Of a DNA stretch of 64,000 nucleotides, positions 22,811 through 34,700 are shown in pieces; position 1 is the stretch's first letter; each line of letters starts with the position of its first letter. The stretch is taken from contig CM068545.1 in assembly GCA_035048495.1 (NCBI GenBank), forward strand, positions 38,516,225-38,580,224, written 5' to 3'. This DNA comes from Euptelea pleiosperma. Taxonomy: Eukaryota > Streptophyta > Magnoliopsida > Ranunculales > Eupteleaceae. Both the position numbers and the translations under genes were made by a program. A model generated the notes under the pieces. That model worked only from the letters and a program-made list of their open reading frames with translations. It did not search any database and had not been told where the DNA came from.

Positions 22811-22981
22811 AAAACTTCTACCACACGAAATTGTAAAATCACACAATCACAAGCCAATGAGTTCTCGGCACGTACATAAGAGCTTGTGCAACGTACCATG
22901 TGCTTGTGCTTTTAGGTGTACGTGCCGAAAACTCATTTGCTGTGATTGTGTGATTTGCAATTCGATTGTGACAGAAGTTTT
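22811..22981. mobile_element. Foldback element with about 65-bp inverted arms
   Basis: The arm 22811-22875 (starting AAAACTTCTACCACACG and ending CTCGGCACGTAC) pairs with 22918-22981 across a 42-base loop, with a few mismatches and one- to two-base gaps. Weaker complementarity continues outward on both sides. The form suits a small MITE-type foldback or a hairpin RNA precursor. It lies about 110 bp upstream of the kinase start, so it could also influence that promoter. Confidence 0.75.
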
Positions 22982-23160
22982 GGTATAAACTAGAAGTGTA
23001 GTTTGGAGTCTCTGGACTTTGGAGGGGACGAATGGGTAAACTATGGCAGACGCAGTTACGTCCATATGAAAATGTTATATAGTCACCCGTGTTGGACACT
23101 TAAAACGTCCAACTGTGAATAATAGTTCCAGGCTGCCTAGGGTACTCTTATCCCTTTTTT

Positions 23161-23456
23161 AGGGTCAGCATCGGGGCACAACTATTTTTGACAACCATTT
23201 GGCGTACCCACATAGATGATGAATCGATGGCTGATTTTTGGCCACTGGTTTAGAAGTTGAAGAATTATGGACCGTCTATTTTTACCGTGTAACTTGAAAA
23301 CCACATTTGATGGGGTTAGAAATTTCAGAATGAGCTGATTTTTTGTTGGGGTGATCTATTTGGTAAGAGATCACCCTCACAAAAAATCTGCCATTGATTA
23401 ATCTTCTCTGTGGGTACGCCAAAATGGTTGTTATTTGTCCCCCCGATTCTGACCCT
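23161..23456. mobile_element. MITE with about 70-bp terminal inverted repeats
   Basis: AGGGTCAGCATCGGGG at 23161 reads as the complement of CCCCGATTCTGACCCT ending at 23456. Similarity extends inward about 70 bases, through a shared TTTGGCGTACCCACA block. A second, nested inverted repeat (about 23334-23391, arms near 23 bp around TGATTTTTTGTT/ACAAAAAATC) occupies the right half. Flanking TTA and TTG triplets might be a decayed 3-bp duplication of PIF/Harbinger type, but this is weak. Confidence 0.7.
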
Positions 23457-23739
23457 TGTTTGAAAAACAAAACAAGCAAAAGAAGAAATGGGGAAAACCG
23501 GTTAGCATGGTCTCCCCATTTCCTTAGGTATACCTGTCATGATTTTATTGGTGTTGGAGACTATTTAGTCCAACATATTTGGATACTAGTGTTACCCTTC
23601 TGAAAATGCCCATTTTGTTTCTTTTCTTTTCTTTTCTTTTTTAAATTTATAACTTTTTAACACGTGGTGCTTGAACTACTACTTTCCACAAAAAAAAAAA
23701 AAAAATGAAGACGGACGTCCATCACCAACGTTGATGATG

Positions 23740-23990
23740 TGTTATAGTGTGAGCCACATGGCACACTACTAGAGGACACTAACCGTATAGATGTTTGGCC
23801 ATCCTTAGGTGGACTTATAAAACAAAAATCTGCCTGATTAATGATTTCCAACTTTCGGATCTGAGTACACCAAATTGTGCTTGAAATACACGATAAAAAA
23901 TAAACAATCTAACGAATAGAAATTACTAACCAGGATGAATTTTGGTATGTAAGTCCACCTAGAGATGGGCCAAACATGCTTCCGGTAGGC
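23740..23990. mobile_element. Partial MITE-like inverted repeat (ATGTTTGGCC...AGGTGGACTTA)
   Basis: ATGTTTGGCCATCCTTAGG followed by TGGACTTATAAAAC near 23790-23822 pairs with TGTAAGTCCACCTAGAGA followed by TGGGCCAAACAT near 23949-23980. Outer ends could not be placed. A similar inner block occurs in the element at 46126-46492, which suggests one family. Confidence 0.45.
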
Positions 23991-24248
23991 ACGACAATGC
24001 ACGTGCGGTCCCACTTAGTTTAACCATCATTTGACTAACATTAAAACGTGTGGCACCTGTCAATGCACCTTTGCAACTAAAATGCTAGCAGTAGTTGTCT
24101 GTTTGAACTTAAGTCGACCACTGTTAAACTAGGTCAAGGAGGGTAATCCTAAAGTTTAAAATTATTAAGGGGGTATAACTATGTACTTTCAATTTTCAAG
24201 TTGTAAATAAAATACCCTACTATTTCTTTATCCAGTTTTGGGGCAACG

Positions 24249-24498
24249 GCGTTTGGGAACAAGAAGTAAAAGTAGAAGTGCTAGTTGATTTTTTATCTCC
24301 AAAAAAGTCAGAGAAATGAAAAGCGTCTGGAGGCTTTCTAATTTTTGAGAAGTCTTTCTCTTGTAAGTTAAAAGCTAAAAAATTTAGCTTCAGTTTTAAG
24401 TTAGTTTTAAAATATGAAACGCATCAAAACTAACTTTTTTACTTTTTGGCTTATAAAAGTTAATGAGTATACTTATTTTTGTGTTGCCAAACGCCCCC
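24249..24498. mobile_element. Tourist/hAT-like MITE with GGCGTTTGG ends
   Basis: GGCGTTTGGGAACAAGAAGT near 24249 is matched by the complement of TGTTGCCAAACGCC ending near 24498, and AAGT-rich blocks continue inward on both sides. The 'cgtttgg' end type is common among plant MITEs. No clear target-site duplication was found. Confidence 0.5.
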
Positions 24499-24499
24499 T

Positions 24500-25305
24500 A
24501 ACCATTTTGTGATCAGCTTCACTAATGGTCCAGTTTAACCTGAACCCATGCCAAAACCAACCCACTGCCAGATGCCACCTTTCATGTCAATTCAACGGGT
24601 TCGTTGATCCGGGACCAATCCAGTACTAGGCCTACTTGCTTCAGGCCCAATAAAGTATCAAGAGATCGGATTAGGGTACCCAGCATTGAGCCAATCTGAT
24701 TGATGAACCTGCTAAAATTGATCTAAAGAAAAAAGGGAAATAACAAATAGGAAATGGTTTGATCTATATATACATTCCGATAAAATCCAGAAAGTAAGCA
24801 ATAACCTATCTATCTGATAATTATCCCTAGATTCAGACCGATCTGATGGACCGACGCTACAGATCAGATTGGCCCATCAGGTCTGACCTGATCCATTGAC
24901 AGCCCGGCCCCTACACAACGGGGCCCATGGTGGGTCCTTCCCCTCACATCACATGCTAATGTGCTATGTTATTGACACGGTTGCCGCCGAGATTAGATTT
25001 AAAAAGGTAAGGATAAGAATCCAGCAGGTTTTTCTTTTCTTTCTTTTGGCAACCCAATTGGGTTAACATTGGCATGTGCCGGTAAGATTTTCCCATTGAA
25101 CAATGTTAACATTTGCCTTCGTCCTTAACTGTTCTTATACAAAAGATGGATGGCGTTGCGCCATCAACCGTGTGTTTCACAGAGACGTCATCCATGCTAT
25201 CCATCTCCATTTCCATGAGAACTCCCTATGTAAACCAGTTGCCAACTTTTAACCTGTCCACTCGTCTCCAAAACTTGAACACAAAATCAAACCCAAAGAT
25301 CAGTC
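24500..25305. other. Intergenic spacer and probable 3' untranslated region of the helicase gene
   Basis: No open frame of note. The part nearest 25305 follows the helicase stop codon on the minus strand and probably contains its 3' UTR. The rest is mixed-composition spacer with no recognised element. Confidence 0.4.
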
Positions 25306-25782
25306 TTACCGGGGGGGCCCACTTCCACGGCGCCTCTTAGAAGAATCACCCCTCGGGTACCCACCCGAACCCACACCTTGAAACTGGGTTATCTGGCACG
25401 GGTTTCTACCAATTGGCATATACGGCGGCTGTATATTGTGGCTTGATGAGTCATTACGATCGGTACTGGTAGGTACTGGCATCCTGTGTTTGTGATAATG
25501 GGAAGGAGAGAGATTTTGTGTGTCGTCACTCATTAGTGATCTCAGAAAACTGTTTGAATGGCTACCACTCAGTCCCATCCCCCTCCGTCCCCCTGAACCC
25601 GGTGATCGGAACTCTTTCCCTGGAGACTTGTTGATTCCAGCCACATTCACCATCGACGTCAGCGAGTCAACAGAATACAAGGATGGAGAGATCCCAGATA
25701 GCCCGTCATAAGAAAGAATGCAAGCTATAGCATAAACAGATGCCCCAAGAGCTGGAGGTAGAACTTTTCTTGGGTGTTTTAA
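25306..25782 (-). CDS. Last coding exon of the DExH6-like helicase
   Basis: The exon starts after a TTTGTAG acceptor at 25782 in phase 0 ([15 protein letters not shown]), which continues the AAVLFK end of the exon at 43106. The first 45 residues ([20 protein letters not shown] and VDSLTSMVN) match the conserved end of this helicase family. The rest is low-complexity Gly/Ser/Pro with an RRRG patch. The frame closes at TAA 25306-25308. The sequence CGGTAAGA at that stop could also serve as a splice donor, so a further short exon cannot be excluded. A second copy of the exon lies at 63283-63759. Confidence 0.85.
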   Translation of the reverse strand, partial: LKHPRKVLPPALGASVYAIACILSYDGLSGISPSLYSVDSLTSMVNVAGINKSPGKEFRSPGSGGRRGMGLSGSHSNSFLRSLMSDDTQNLSPSHYHKHRMPVPTSTDRNDSSSHNIQPPYMPIGRNPCQITQFQGVGSGGYPRGDSSKRRRGSGPPR

Positions 25783-28700
25783 CTACAAAACAGATTTCAT
25801 GGCCTTGTGATCAGATTGAGAAAAGAACAGTTTGGCCATATTAGGTCAAAGAGATAGAGACCCCAAAATAATTAAAAGACATAATAGATCGATGGGATTG
25901 AGAGAGCATTGAAACAAGGTGAATTCACAGAATTCATAAACTGAAATTATAACAGTTGCCTAAATGACTCCAAAAGATAGCACAATGAAAGTCCACAGAT
26001 TCTTAAGCATATCTACATCATTCCTAAATTGTAAGAGTTTTAAGGCAGTTAAATGAATGTGAAAAGCTAACAGAAAGGCTTGAGAGGCCACTAAGAGGCT
26101 TCCCAACGGACATTTTTAGGGTTTTAGTTTGCAGCAGCAACTCTAATTGAATAGAAATTAGTGGGTTAAGTGGAAATCTTCTTTTATACCCCAAAAACTC
26201 AAAAACATGTTTCTGTCAGTCTGTTAAAAGGCGTTTGAGGCTTATATCTTGAGGCTCGCCACAGGGGCGGTACTTTTCCAGAACACCTCAAGGCTTACTA
26301 AAAAGGCTTAAGAACTTATGAGGCATACACCTCGTCTAGTGAAGCTTTAAAAAAGACTTCTGGCTCAAGCCTTTTACACCCTTTTTTTAAGGTCTTGCAT
26401 TAGAAGCATGCACCTCACATGCAAATGCTAGTGGGGGCAACCGTACCTGAATAATTTAATTTATTCTTTTTTTTCCTAAATCATTGTTAATATTAATAAG
26501 CTATTTGAGATTAATTAATTGCAAACAAAAAATCTCTTTCCCCCATATGAAACAGATTAAAGTTCTTTTTTCACAAATTTATCTTTTTAATTGAATTATC
26601 CTTTAATTTATTTATTTCCTTATTTTTATGTTCAATTTAAAAAGCATGTTCGTAAGGATTACGCCCCACGCTTTGGGCTATTGAAGCACCTCGCCCCAGG
26701 CCTTCGCATTTAGAATCATTGGATTAGAGTGGTTCCACTAAGTATGAAACTTTTTTTTTGATCGATAAAAGAGATATATTAAACGGGGCTGAGGGGGCCC
26801 CCAAAAGATGTGATTGTAGTACTCTTTTAATTTGATTTTGAAATTTAGATTTAGATATATTTTTTTATATTATTCCATGATTTTCTCTTTTGCAATTATT
26901 TATTTTTATATTTAATTATCTATCTACTTAAAAGTGCATGATCGAGAGGCTTACGCCTTAAGGCTTTGGCTAGTGAAGTGCCTCACCTCACGCCTTAGCG
27001 TTTAAAAACACTAGTTTCTGTGCATTTTCTAGGTGTAAATGTAATACCCTCAACTTTTCAAAGGTATTTTTGACTTTTTATGAGATTTGACCAAGGTTGA
27101 CTTATTTACTTAACCTTATAGATGATTAATTGAAACCCTAATAAACTCTTATACTTAATTGGTTTTACAACACTAGAGTTATCTAGACCCCGATATAGCT
27201 TATTTCTGACTTTTATCGTATTTAGGGCATTTCGGATATTTTGCTTGTTTCTTGCATTGTGTGGGTCATTGTGTGTGTTTGAACCATTAACCATATTCTA
27301 GTTAAACCCTAGGAGAGGTCCACCAAGTTATGGAACCTAACTCTAAGTGTAGGTTAAGTTTTAGACCATTTAGTGAGGTAGGTGCACAAACCCTAATTGG
27401 GGTGTGCCCTGACTGAGAGATGTATGTGGTGAGACTTTATTATTAAGCTACATAGGTTATATATTATATTAATAATTATGTACCTAATGTTTTATAATAT
27501 TATTTTATATTTTAGAGACTTTTGGGGCTTATAAATAATCTTAAATGAGGCCTAGTTGATACATATGGGCCTTGGGCCCATTTTTAAACCATAATTAGCC
27601 TAAAATATAAGTTTTAGAGGGTTGAAAAAGTCAACCCTAGGAGAGTTACGAAAATCACTTAACCCTAATCCTTATGAGGCCTATTCCTTCATGACCTTCT
27701 ATTTTATTTAAGCTCTCTTCCTCCATTATTCTCTACACCTAAAACTCAAGCCTTCATCTACACTCTTCTACCATTAATACCAGCTTTTCTTCTTTAATCA
27801 TCACCAAACCCTAGGATAGTGTTCATCTCCTTTCTCTCATAAACATATAGCACTTTGGAAGCAAAAGATCAACAAAGAATAGACTTTTCAAGCCATTCAA
27901 GAAACCTTAAGGTAAGTGTGTTCGATCCATCCTATACTTGTTTTTCTTCAAAATTTTGTTTCTCTTTCATTATGTAATGGTTGATATTCATTATAAATTA
28001 ATTTTAACAATATTTACTTTATTCTTATTGGGTTAATCTTTATTTTGTTCCACCATGATGGGTTTGGCCATGGTTTCTTTTGTACCTATAACGGATGACT
28101 GTTCTTTATCATTTCGTTGTATTTTAATGATTTAAATATTTTTATAATTAATTTTCCTAAACACCTCTATGAATATATTTTCTAAAACCATTTAGTTTGT
28201 ATTTTTCGGATTTATATTTATTTAATTATAATTTTTCTAAGTTGTTAGACTTTACAAAAAAAACCAGAATTCCAGATTCTGTACTATCCACTTCACTTGG
28301 GATTTCGATCTATATTTTTAACCTAATTATTTTTTATAGATACCTCTATCAATCTAGTTTCTATAACCGTTGAGTTTGTATTTTTCTGATTTATATTGAT
28401 TAAGTTATGATTTTTCAAATGTACTAAACTTTTCTGTACAACCCAGAATTTCAGATTCTGTATAGTTCATTCCATTAAGGATTTTGATCCATATTTGGAA
28501 GCTGAATATTTTTCTAATTAATTTTCATAGATACCTCTGTAAATCTAGTTTCTATAACATTTGAGTTTGTATTTTTCTGATTTGTATTGATTAAGTTATG
28601 ATTTTTCAAATGTGCTGGACTTTTCTGTAAAATCCAGAATTCCCGATTTTGTACGGTCCACTTCACTTGGGATTTCGATCTATATTTTTAACCTAAATAT

Positions 28701-31700
28701 TTTTCTAATTATTTTTCATAGATACCTCTATAACCGTTGAGTTTGTATTTTTCTGACTTATATTAAGTTATGATTTTTTAAATATGCTGGACTTTTCAGT
28801 AAAACCCAGAATTCCAGATTCTGTCCGACCCACTTCATTAAGGGTTTCGACCTATATTTTGAATCTGAATATTTTTCTATTTAATTTTCCTAAAAACCTC
28901 TGTGAATCTAGTTTTTAAATCCATTGAGTTTATATTTTTCTAATTTATATTTATTTAGTTATGATTTTTACAAGGCAGTACATTTTTTTGTAAAAACCTA
29001 TTAATTATTAGTGGTTCGGTCATGATTATTAACTATTAAGGTTTTAACCTTGTTGTTTGACTTAGACTTGTATACATGGGGATTCCATCCATGTGTCTTG
29101 GATCCCTCATAGGGTTCGGCTAAATGTCTTGGATCCCTCTTTAGTGTTCGACCTTGTGTCACGGATCCCTCATAGGGTTCGACCATGGAGTGTTGGATTC
29201 TCTTGTGGTTCCCACTAGTATTGTCCATCCGTGTTAGTCGTGATATTTGATGCTTGTTTACATGTTATTCATGTTATTTAATTTTAGTTCTATCCTTATA
29301 ATTACTTTTGATGTTAATGCGTTCATTTTTTATTCTTATTAAATGTTAAATAAATGTGTTGTTTATGCCATATAACCCTAGTGTCATATTGTTGTCATAC
29401 TATAATCATTATGTCATTTCATATAGGGGGTGCATAAGGGAACGGGATTGAAGTATATTATATACTTTTATATTGGTTTTATCAATTAATCAGGGTTCGG
29501 TACTCTAGGGTGAAAGGCCCCAGACGTTATTATATCCTGCAGATGGGTCGATGAGACCGCTCCCAGTGCGGGAAGGAAATGGAGACCCTATGTGGTTATG
29601 GGTACTAGTTGCATGTGCATCCTGCATTCACCTTGCATTTACCCTCATTTTTATGGCATCTTTATTATATGATTGAAATGCATATCTTGATTAAAATCTT
29701 ATATAGTATGGATCAGATGGCTCCTGTCTCTGGAAGAGAAGCTGGAGAGAACTAATTTGAAGGGGGAGTATCAGCATTTGGTGAAGATGGAAGAAATCAG
29801 TTGGAAACAGAAGTCCAGGATCAGATGGCTCAAGGAGGGAGACCAAAACACGAAATTCTTTCACGAGGTGGCAAATGCCAATAGAAGGCGGAATTATATC
29901 TCTCATCTCAGTATCAAGGGGGATATTATGGAGGACGAAGAAAGTATAAGAAAGGGTGTGGTTGATAACTACTACGACATGTTCACTGAGAAGGCCCCCT
30001 ACAGGCCCCTGGGCCAGATGGCTTCACTATAGCCTTTTACAAACAGTGCTGGGAGATTATTGGTGCGGATTTATGAAGATGGTAGAGGAATTTCAAAAAG
30101 AAGGTTTCTTGGACTACTCCAATAGTACTTTATTAGCCATGATCCCAAAGGTTACAGGAGCAGAGAACATCTCGGATTATCGCCCAATCAGCTTGGTGGG
30201 TAGTGCCTACAAAATCTTAGCAAAGATCCTGGCCTTGAGATTTAGAGAAGTCCTTTCCTCAGTGATATCCCCCAATCAAGGTGCGTTTGTGAGAGGTCGT
30301 CAAATCCTTGACGAAGTCCTTATAGCCAATGAATGTATTGACTCGAGAATTAAATCGGGTCAATCGGGGTTAGTTTGCAAGGTCGATATGGAGAAGGCTT
30401 ACGACCACGTCAATTGGGGTTTTCTCGACTATCTTCTTGGGAGGATTGGGTTTGGAGATAGATGGAGAAGGTGGATATGGAAGTGCATTTCGTCGGCCTC
30501 CTTCTACATTCTTGTTAACGGCTCTCGTGCGGGCTACTTCAAGAGCTCAAGAGGGTTACGCCAAGGCGACCCTTTATCCCCCTTCTTATTCATTGTGGTG
30601 ACGGAGGCTTTAAGCCGTATGATATCTAAAGCAGTCTCCTTGGGAGATGAAGGGCTTCGATGTGGTCGTGGGGGTTCCTACTATATCCCACCTTCAATTT
30701 GCTGATGACATTCTCATCTTCCTAGATTCGGACTCTTTCTCAGTTGAGATTCCTTAAAGGAATCTTGTTTTGTTCGAGGCGGTCTCGGGCCTTCGGGTGA
30801 ATCTCAACAAAAGCAAATTGTTTGGAGTTGGAGCAGTTGAAGATTTGGAGGGCTTGGCTAACATCCTGGAGTGCAGCATTGATAAATTCCCCTCCACTTA
30901 CCTTGGCCTTCCATTGGGGGCAGCCTATAGGTCCAAGGAGCTTTGGAGGCTGGTGGTTGAGAGCTTCGGGAGAAAACTAGGTTCTTGGAAGACTAGTTAC
31001 TTATCTAAAGGGGGGAGATTGGTGCTGATCAATAGCTCTCTCTCGAGCTTACCCATATACTATATGTCACTGTTCCTTATGCCAAATAGAGTGTATCTCA
31101 CTTTGGATAAGATCATGAGGGACTTCTTGTGGGACGGGAATTCGGATAACCATAAGATTCATTTGGTGAGATGGGGTAGGGTAGGGTGTGTACGTCTAAG
31201 GACAAAGGCGGATTAGGGATAAAGCATCTCAAATCCTTGAATATTGCCCTCCTGGGCAAATGGTTATGGAGATTTGGGGAGGAAAGGACTAGCATGTGGA
31301 GGAAAGTTGTGGCGGACAAATACGGAGTTTCTCTCTATGGATGGAAAAGCCTCGAAGTAAGAAGTCCTCATGGGTGTAGTGTGTGGAAAGGGATTCTGAA
31401 GGTGTACAAAGAATTTGAAAAAGGGGTGAGTTATGAAGTTGGAGCGGGTGAGAGAACCAGTTTTTGGGAGGACACTTGGTGCGGTGATAAGCCGCTTAAA
31501 GATGTTTATCCGGTGTTGTTTTCCATCTCAGAAAGGAAAAGAGGGGCTATTCTGGATTGCTACAGGAATGAAGGGGAAGTAGGTGGGTGGAATTTGGGCT
31601 TCAGAAGAAATTTAAACGACTAGGAGATCGATCCACTTATTAGTCTTTTAGCGAGATTGCAGAATGTTATCCTTAGACCGACGGTGCAGGATAGAAGATT

Positions 31701-34700
31701 GTGGGCTTGGACTAAGGGAGGAGCCTTCTCGGTGAGATCTTTTTATGTGGAGCTCCAAAAATCCGAAGGTAATATCTTTCCAGTGGCTTCGGTTTGGAAA
31801 GCCAAGACTCCCTCCAAAGTAGCTTTCTTTGCTTGGGAAGCTTCCTTGAACAAGATCCTTACCTTGGATCATTTGATGGCTCAAGGTTTCACCTTGGTGC
31901 AGTATTGTTGGATGTGTCAATCCAATGGGTAATCAGTGGACCATCTTCTCCTTCATTGTGAGAAGGCTACGGAGATCTGAAGCGCTTTGTTGTTAGATTT
32001 TGGAGTGAGATGGGTAATGCCGGGTTCTCTAAAGTCCCTCTTTCAATGTTGCAAATCTAAGGCGTTTTCATCTAGAGGGAAGGTCTTATGGAGAATAACC
32101 CCTCTGGCGATTATTTGGGGAATTTGGAAGGAGAGGAACCAGAGAGCTTTTGAAGATAAACACTCTGATATGCGCTCCATAATTCTTAGTATCAAGGGTC
32201 TGATGTATATGTGGTCAAAGGCGGTCTTGGAATGTAAAGGTTTGTTCTTTGAAGATTTTGTATTCAAGTGGGAACACATTTGTTCTAAGAAGGGGGTTAA
32301 TAGGGGTCTTGGGCTTTTTGTTGTGTCTTGTTAGGTTCGGGTTTTGGTCATCTCGACCATCCTCCCTTGTGCTTGTTGTTTCCTTTGGCTTTGGCCCTAT
32401 TAATGCATTTGCACTTATCAAAAAAAAAAAAATCTTATATAGTATGACATCATACCATACACACTGTTGTATTACTGAGCCTCGGCTCACGGTGTTACAC
32501 CGATATCATTTCAGATTTTGAGGAGCCAAGTGCGTAGGAGTATTTTGATACGAAAGACTCCGACATACTTGAGGAGACCGGCGAGGATTCGGGAGTCGAT
32601 CCCACACTTTGAAAAACTTTATTGATCATTTTAAGACATTAGTTATTTATTTTTCGGGCATGTATGCCTTTGATTGAGAGCATGTTTTCACCCTCTTCTC
32701 CCCATACTTAGTTGATTTAATTGTTCATTTTCTGCAATGGATATGCTTATTACTGATTTTAATACCTCAAATAGAATTGTAGTTAACCTTAGGACACCCG
32801 GTCGATCGATTAAACTTTCTTTTGATTCTTTTGACTTAATTGACCTAGTTTGACTATGTGGATTTCTTGATCTGTGTTGACCATTTTTTAATTAACTTTA
32901 GTAGATTCATTAACTTGATCATGATTACTTAATTGGACATAGGTGAATACAACCCTATTGCTTAATTGAATCAATCGGACATGATTTGACGATTAGAGAA
33001 CGTACTTAAATATCCTCTCATAACTGAATCTCACATAGGATTGTTTTAGAGCCGTTAACGCTTGAACATCGATTTGTTTCTTGTTTGTGGAGTATGCCTT
33101 GATGATCTAACTACATCATGTGGACCATTAGGGATCATTCATAGATCACCTCCTAACTCAGGTTACTGGTCGGCCCATGGACTTTTCGGGTCAAATCTAG
33201 ATAACCGGGTTCGGGGCGTGACAGTAAATTTATTCTCTAGAGAAATATGGTACACACTTAAACCCCACTCTCGACTCAAATAGATTATCATTCAAGTTGA
33301 AAAAAAAAATTTCAAACAATAATAGTGTCTACTTGTCCATGTGCTTGTACATGGACTATGGACTAGTACACATATACATAAAGATGGAAGAGCATCTAGG
33401 CTTCGATGCATTCGCGCTAACACCGAATAAAACCTCTCAAGAGAAGAGGTGGGCCTATAAGAGGAGAAAGAAGTAGGTTGTTGGACAGTCCATATTCAAC
33501 CCATCTAGAGGCCCATCATTTAGTTGTTTCATTTCTATTAAAGTGTCCTAATTAGTTCCTTAAATTTGAGTCCTTGATGAATATGGCCAAGAACTAGATT
33601 CTAACTATATGCATTAACAATGACTTCTCTAATCCACACCCCGATCGAACAGAGAGCTTAATTCATTGGGAGTTCAGTCACCACCACCAGTCGCTTACTA
33701 TGATGTGCGAGCAATACCCAACTTCCAACAAATATTAAATATGGCCAGCGGAAATATGATGATCATCAGGAAGACATGTCAAAAAGGTTAAATATTGAAG
33801 TTCTGGAATTTACAGCAAGTTAGATGCACATGTTTTCCATGGTTGGCTTATTCTTGTAGAAGATTACTTTGACTGGTATATAATGTCAGAGGACCGTCAG
33901 GTAAGACATTTTAAGATGAAATTAACAAGTTAAGCCTGAATTTGGTGGTATAACGAGGAAGAAAGGCTCCACCAACTTGGTCGTCCCCCAATTAATACTA
34001 GGAGGAGATGAAGTTGAAAAATACTTACCAAGAGATTATGAAGAGACATCTTTGAGGAACTTTTCTTACATCGGCAAGGTACACGTCTATTGATGAGTAT
34101 ATGGAGAAGTTCTATGATCTCACCATTTCTAGGTGGTGGCATGGAAACAGATCGCCAAGCTCTTGCTAGATATAATGCCGAACTTTAGATATAAACAGTT
34201 GGCTCTTAAACTGGAGTCACAATTGAAGTCTGTTGGCCTTAGCCGATTTGTCTCACAACCAGTGGAATGACCGTACAGTGCTCCTCTTTTAGTGTTGACC
34301 GCAACATGAAAATCCATCCAAGGGAAATAATGCCAATGCAAGCCAATGCTGACAAGAATGGCAAGACTTCCAAATCTGACAACCGCATGGCGAGAAGCTA
34401 GTACACTTGCTATAGATGTGATGATGTGGGGCACTTTGCCATAACATGTTCTTCCAAAGGGCTTAATTTCATAGAGGACGAAGCTCATGAAAGTGTCAAT
34501 GTGATATTGATTCTGACTTGGAAAAGGAAGTAGAAGAGAAAGAGACTGGGGAAAGTCTCATTTTCAAGAGGCTCTTAGCAATTCTGAAAGGTGAAAAGGA
34601 AGACTAGCTCCAAACACATATCTTTCAAACTCAGGTTGATTGCCAAGGAAGGATCTGTAATATTATCATTGACGGTGGAAGTAGCATGAATGTTGCCTCT

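Larger units (their letters stand above)
27040..33223. mobile_element. Solo LTR (about 3.45 kb) split by an L1 insertion
   Basis: The unit begins TGTAATACCC and ends GGGCGTGACA, with TG/CA termini and matching GTAAA duplications. No second LTR, primer site or retroviral-type ORF lies inside, so it is best read as a solo LTR left by recombination between the two LTRs of a gypsy-type element. Removing the L1 (29711-32430) and one copy of its duplication leaves about 3448 bp, unusually long for an LTR. Internally it has a 185-bp tandem array (about 28130-29000), three GGATCCCTCATAGGGTTCG-type short repeats at 29095-29185 and a CGGGTTCGGGGCGTGACA end. It occupies the giant last intron of the helicase gene. 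Confidence 0.85.

Noticed and set aside
22811..22981. Calling the 65-bp foldback a microRNA gene
   Set aside because: A hairpin alone is not evidence; arms are long and could equally be a MITE. No expression data.
25113..25340. Plus-strand 75-codon ORF overlapping the helicase stop
   Set aside because: Overlaps the real minus-strand exon and has no conserved features.
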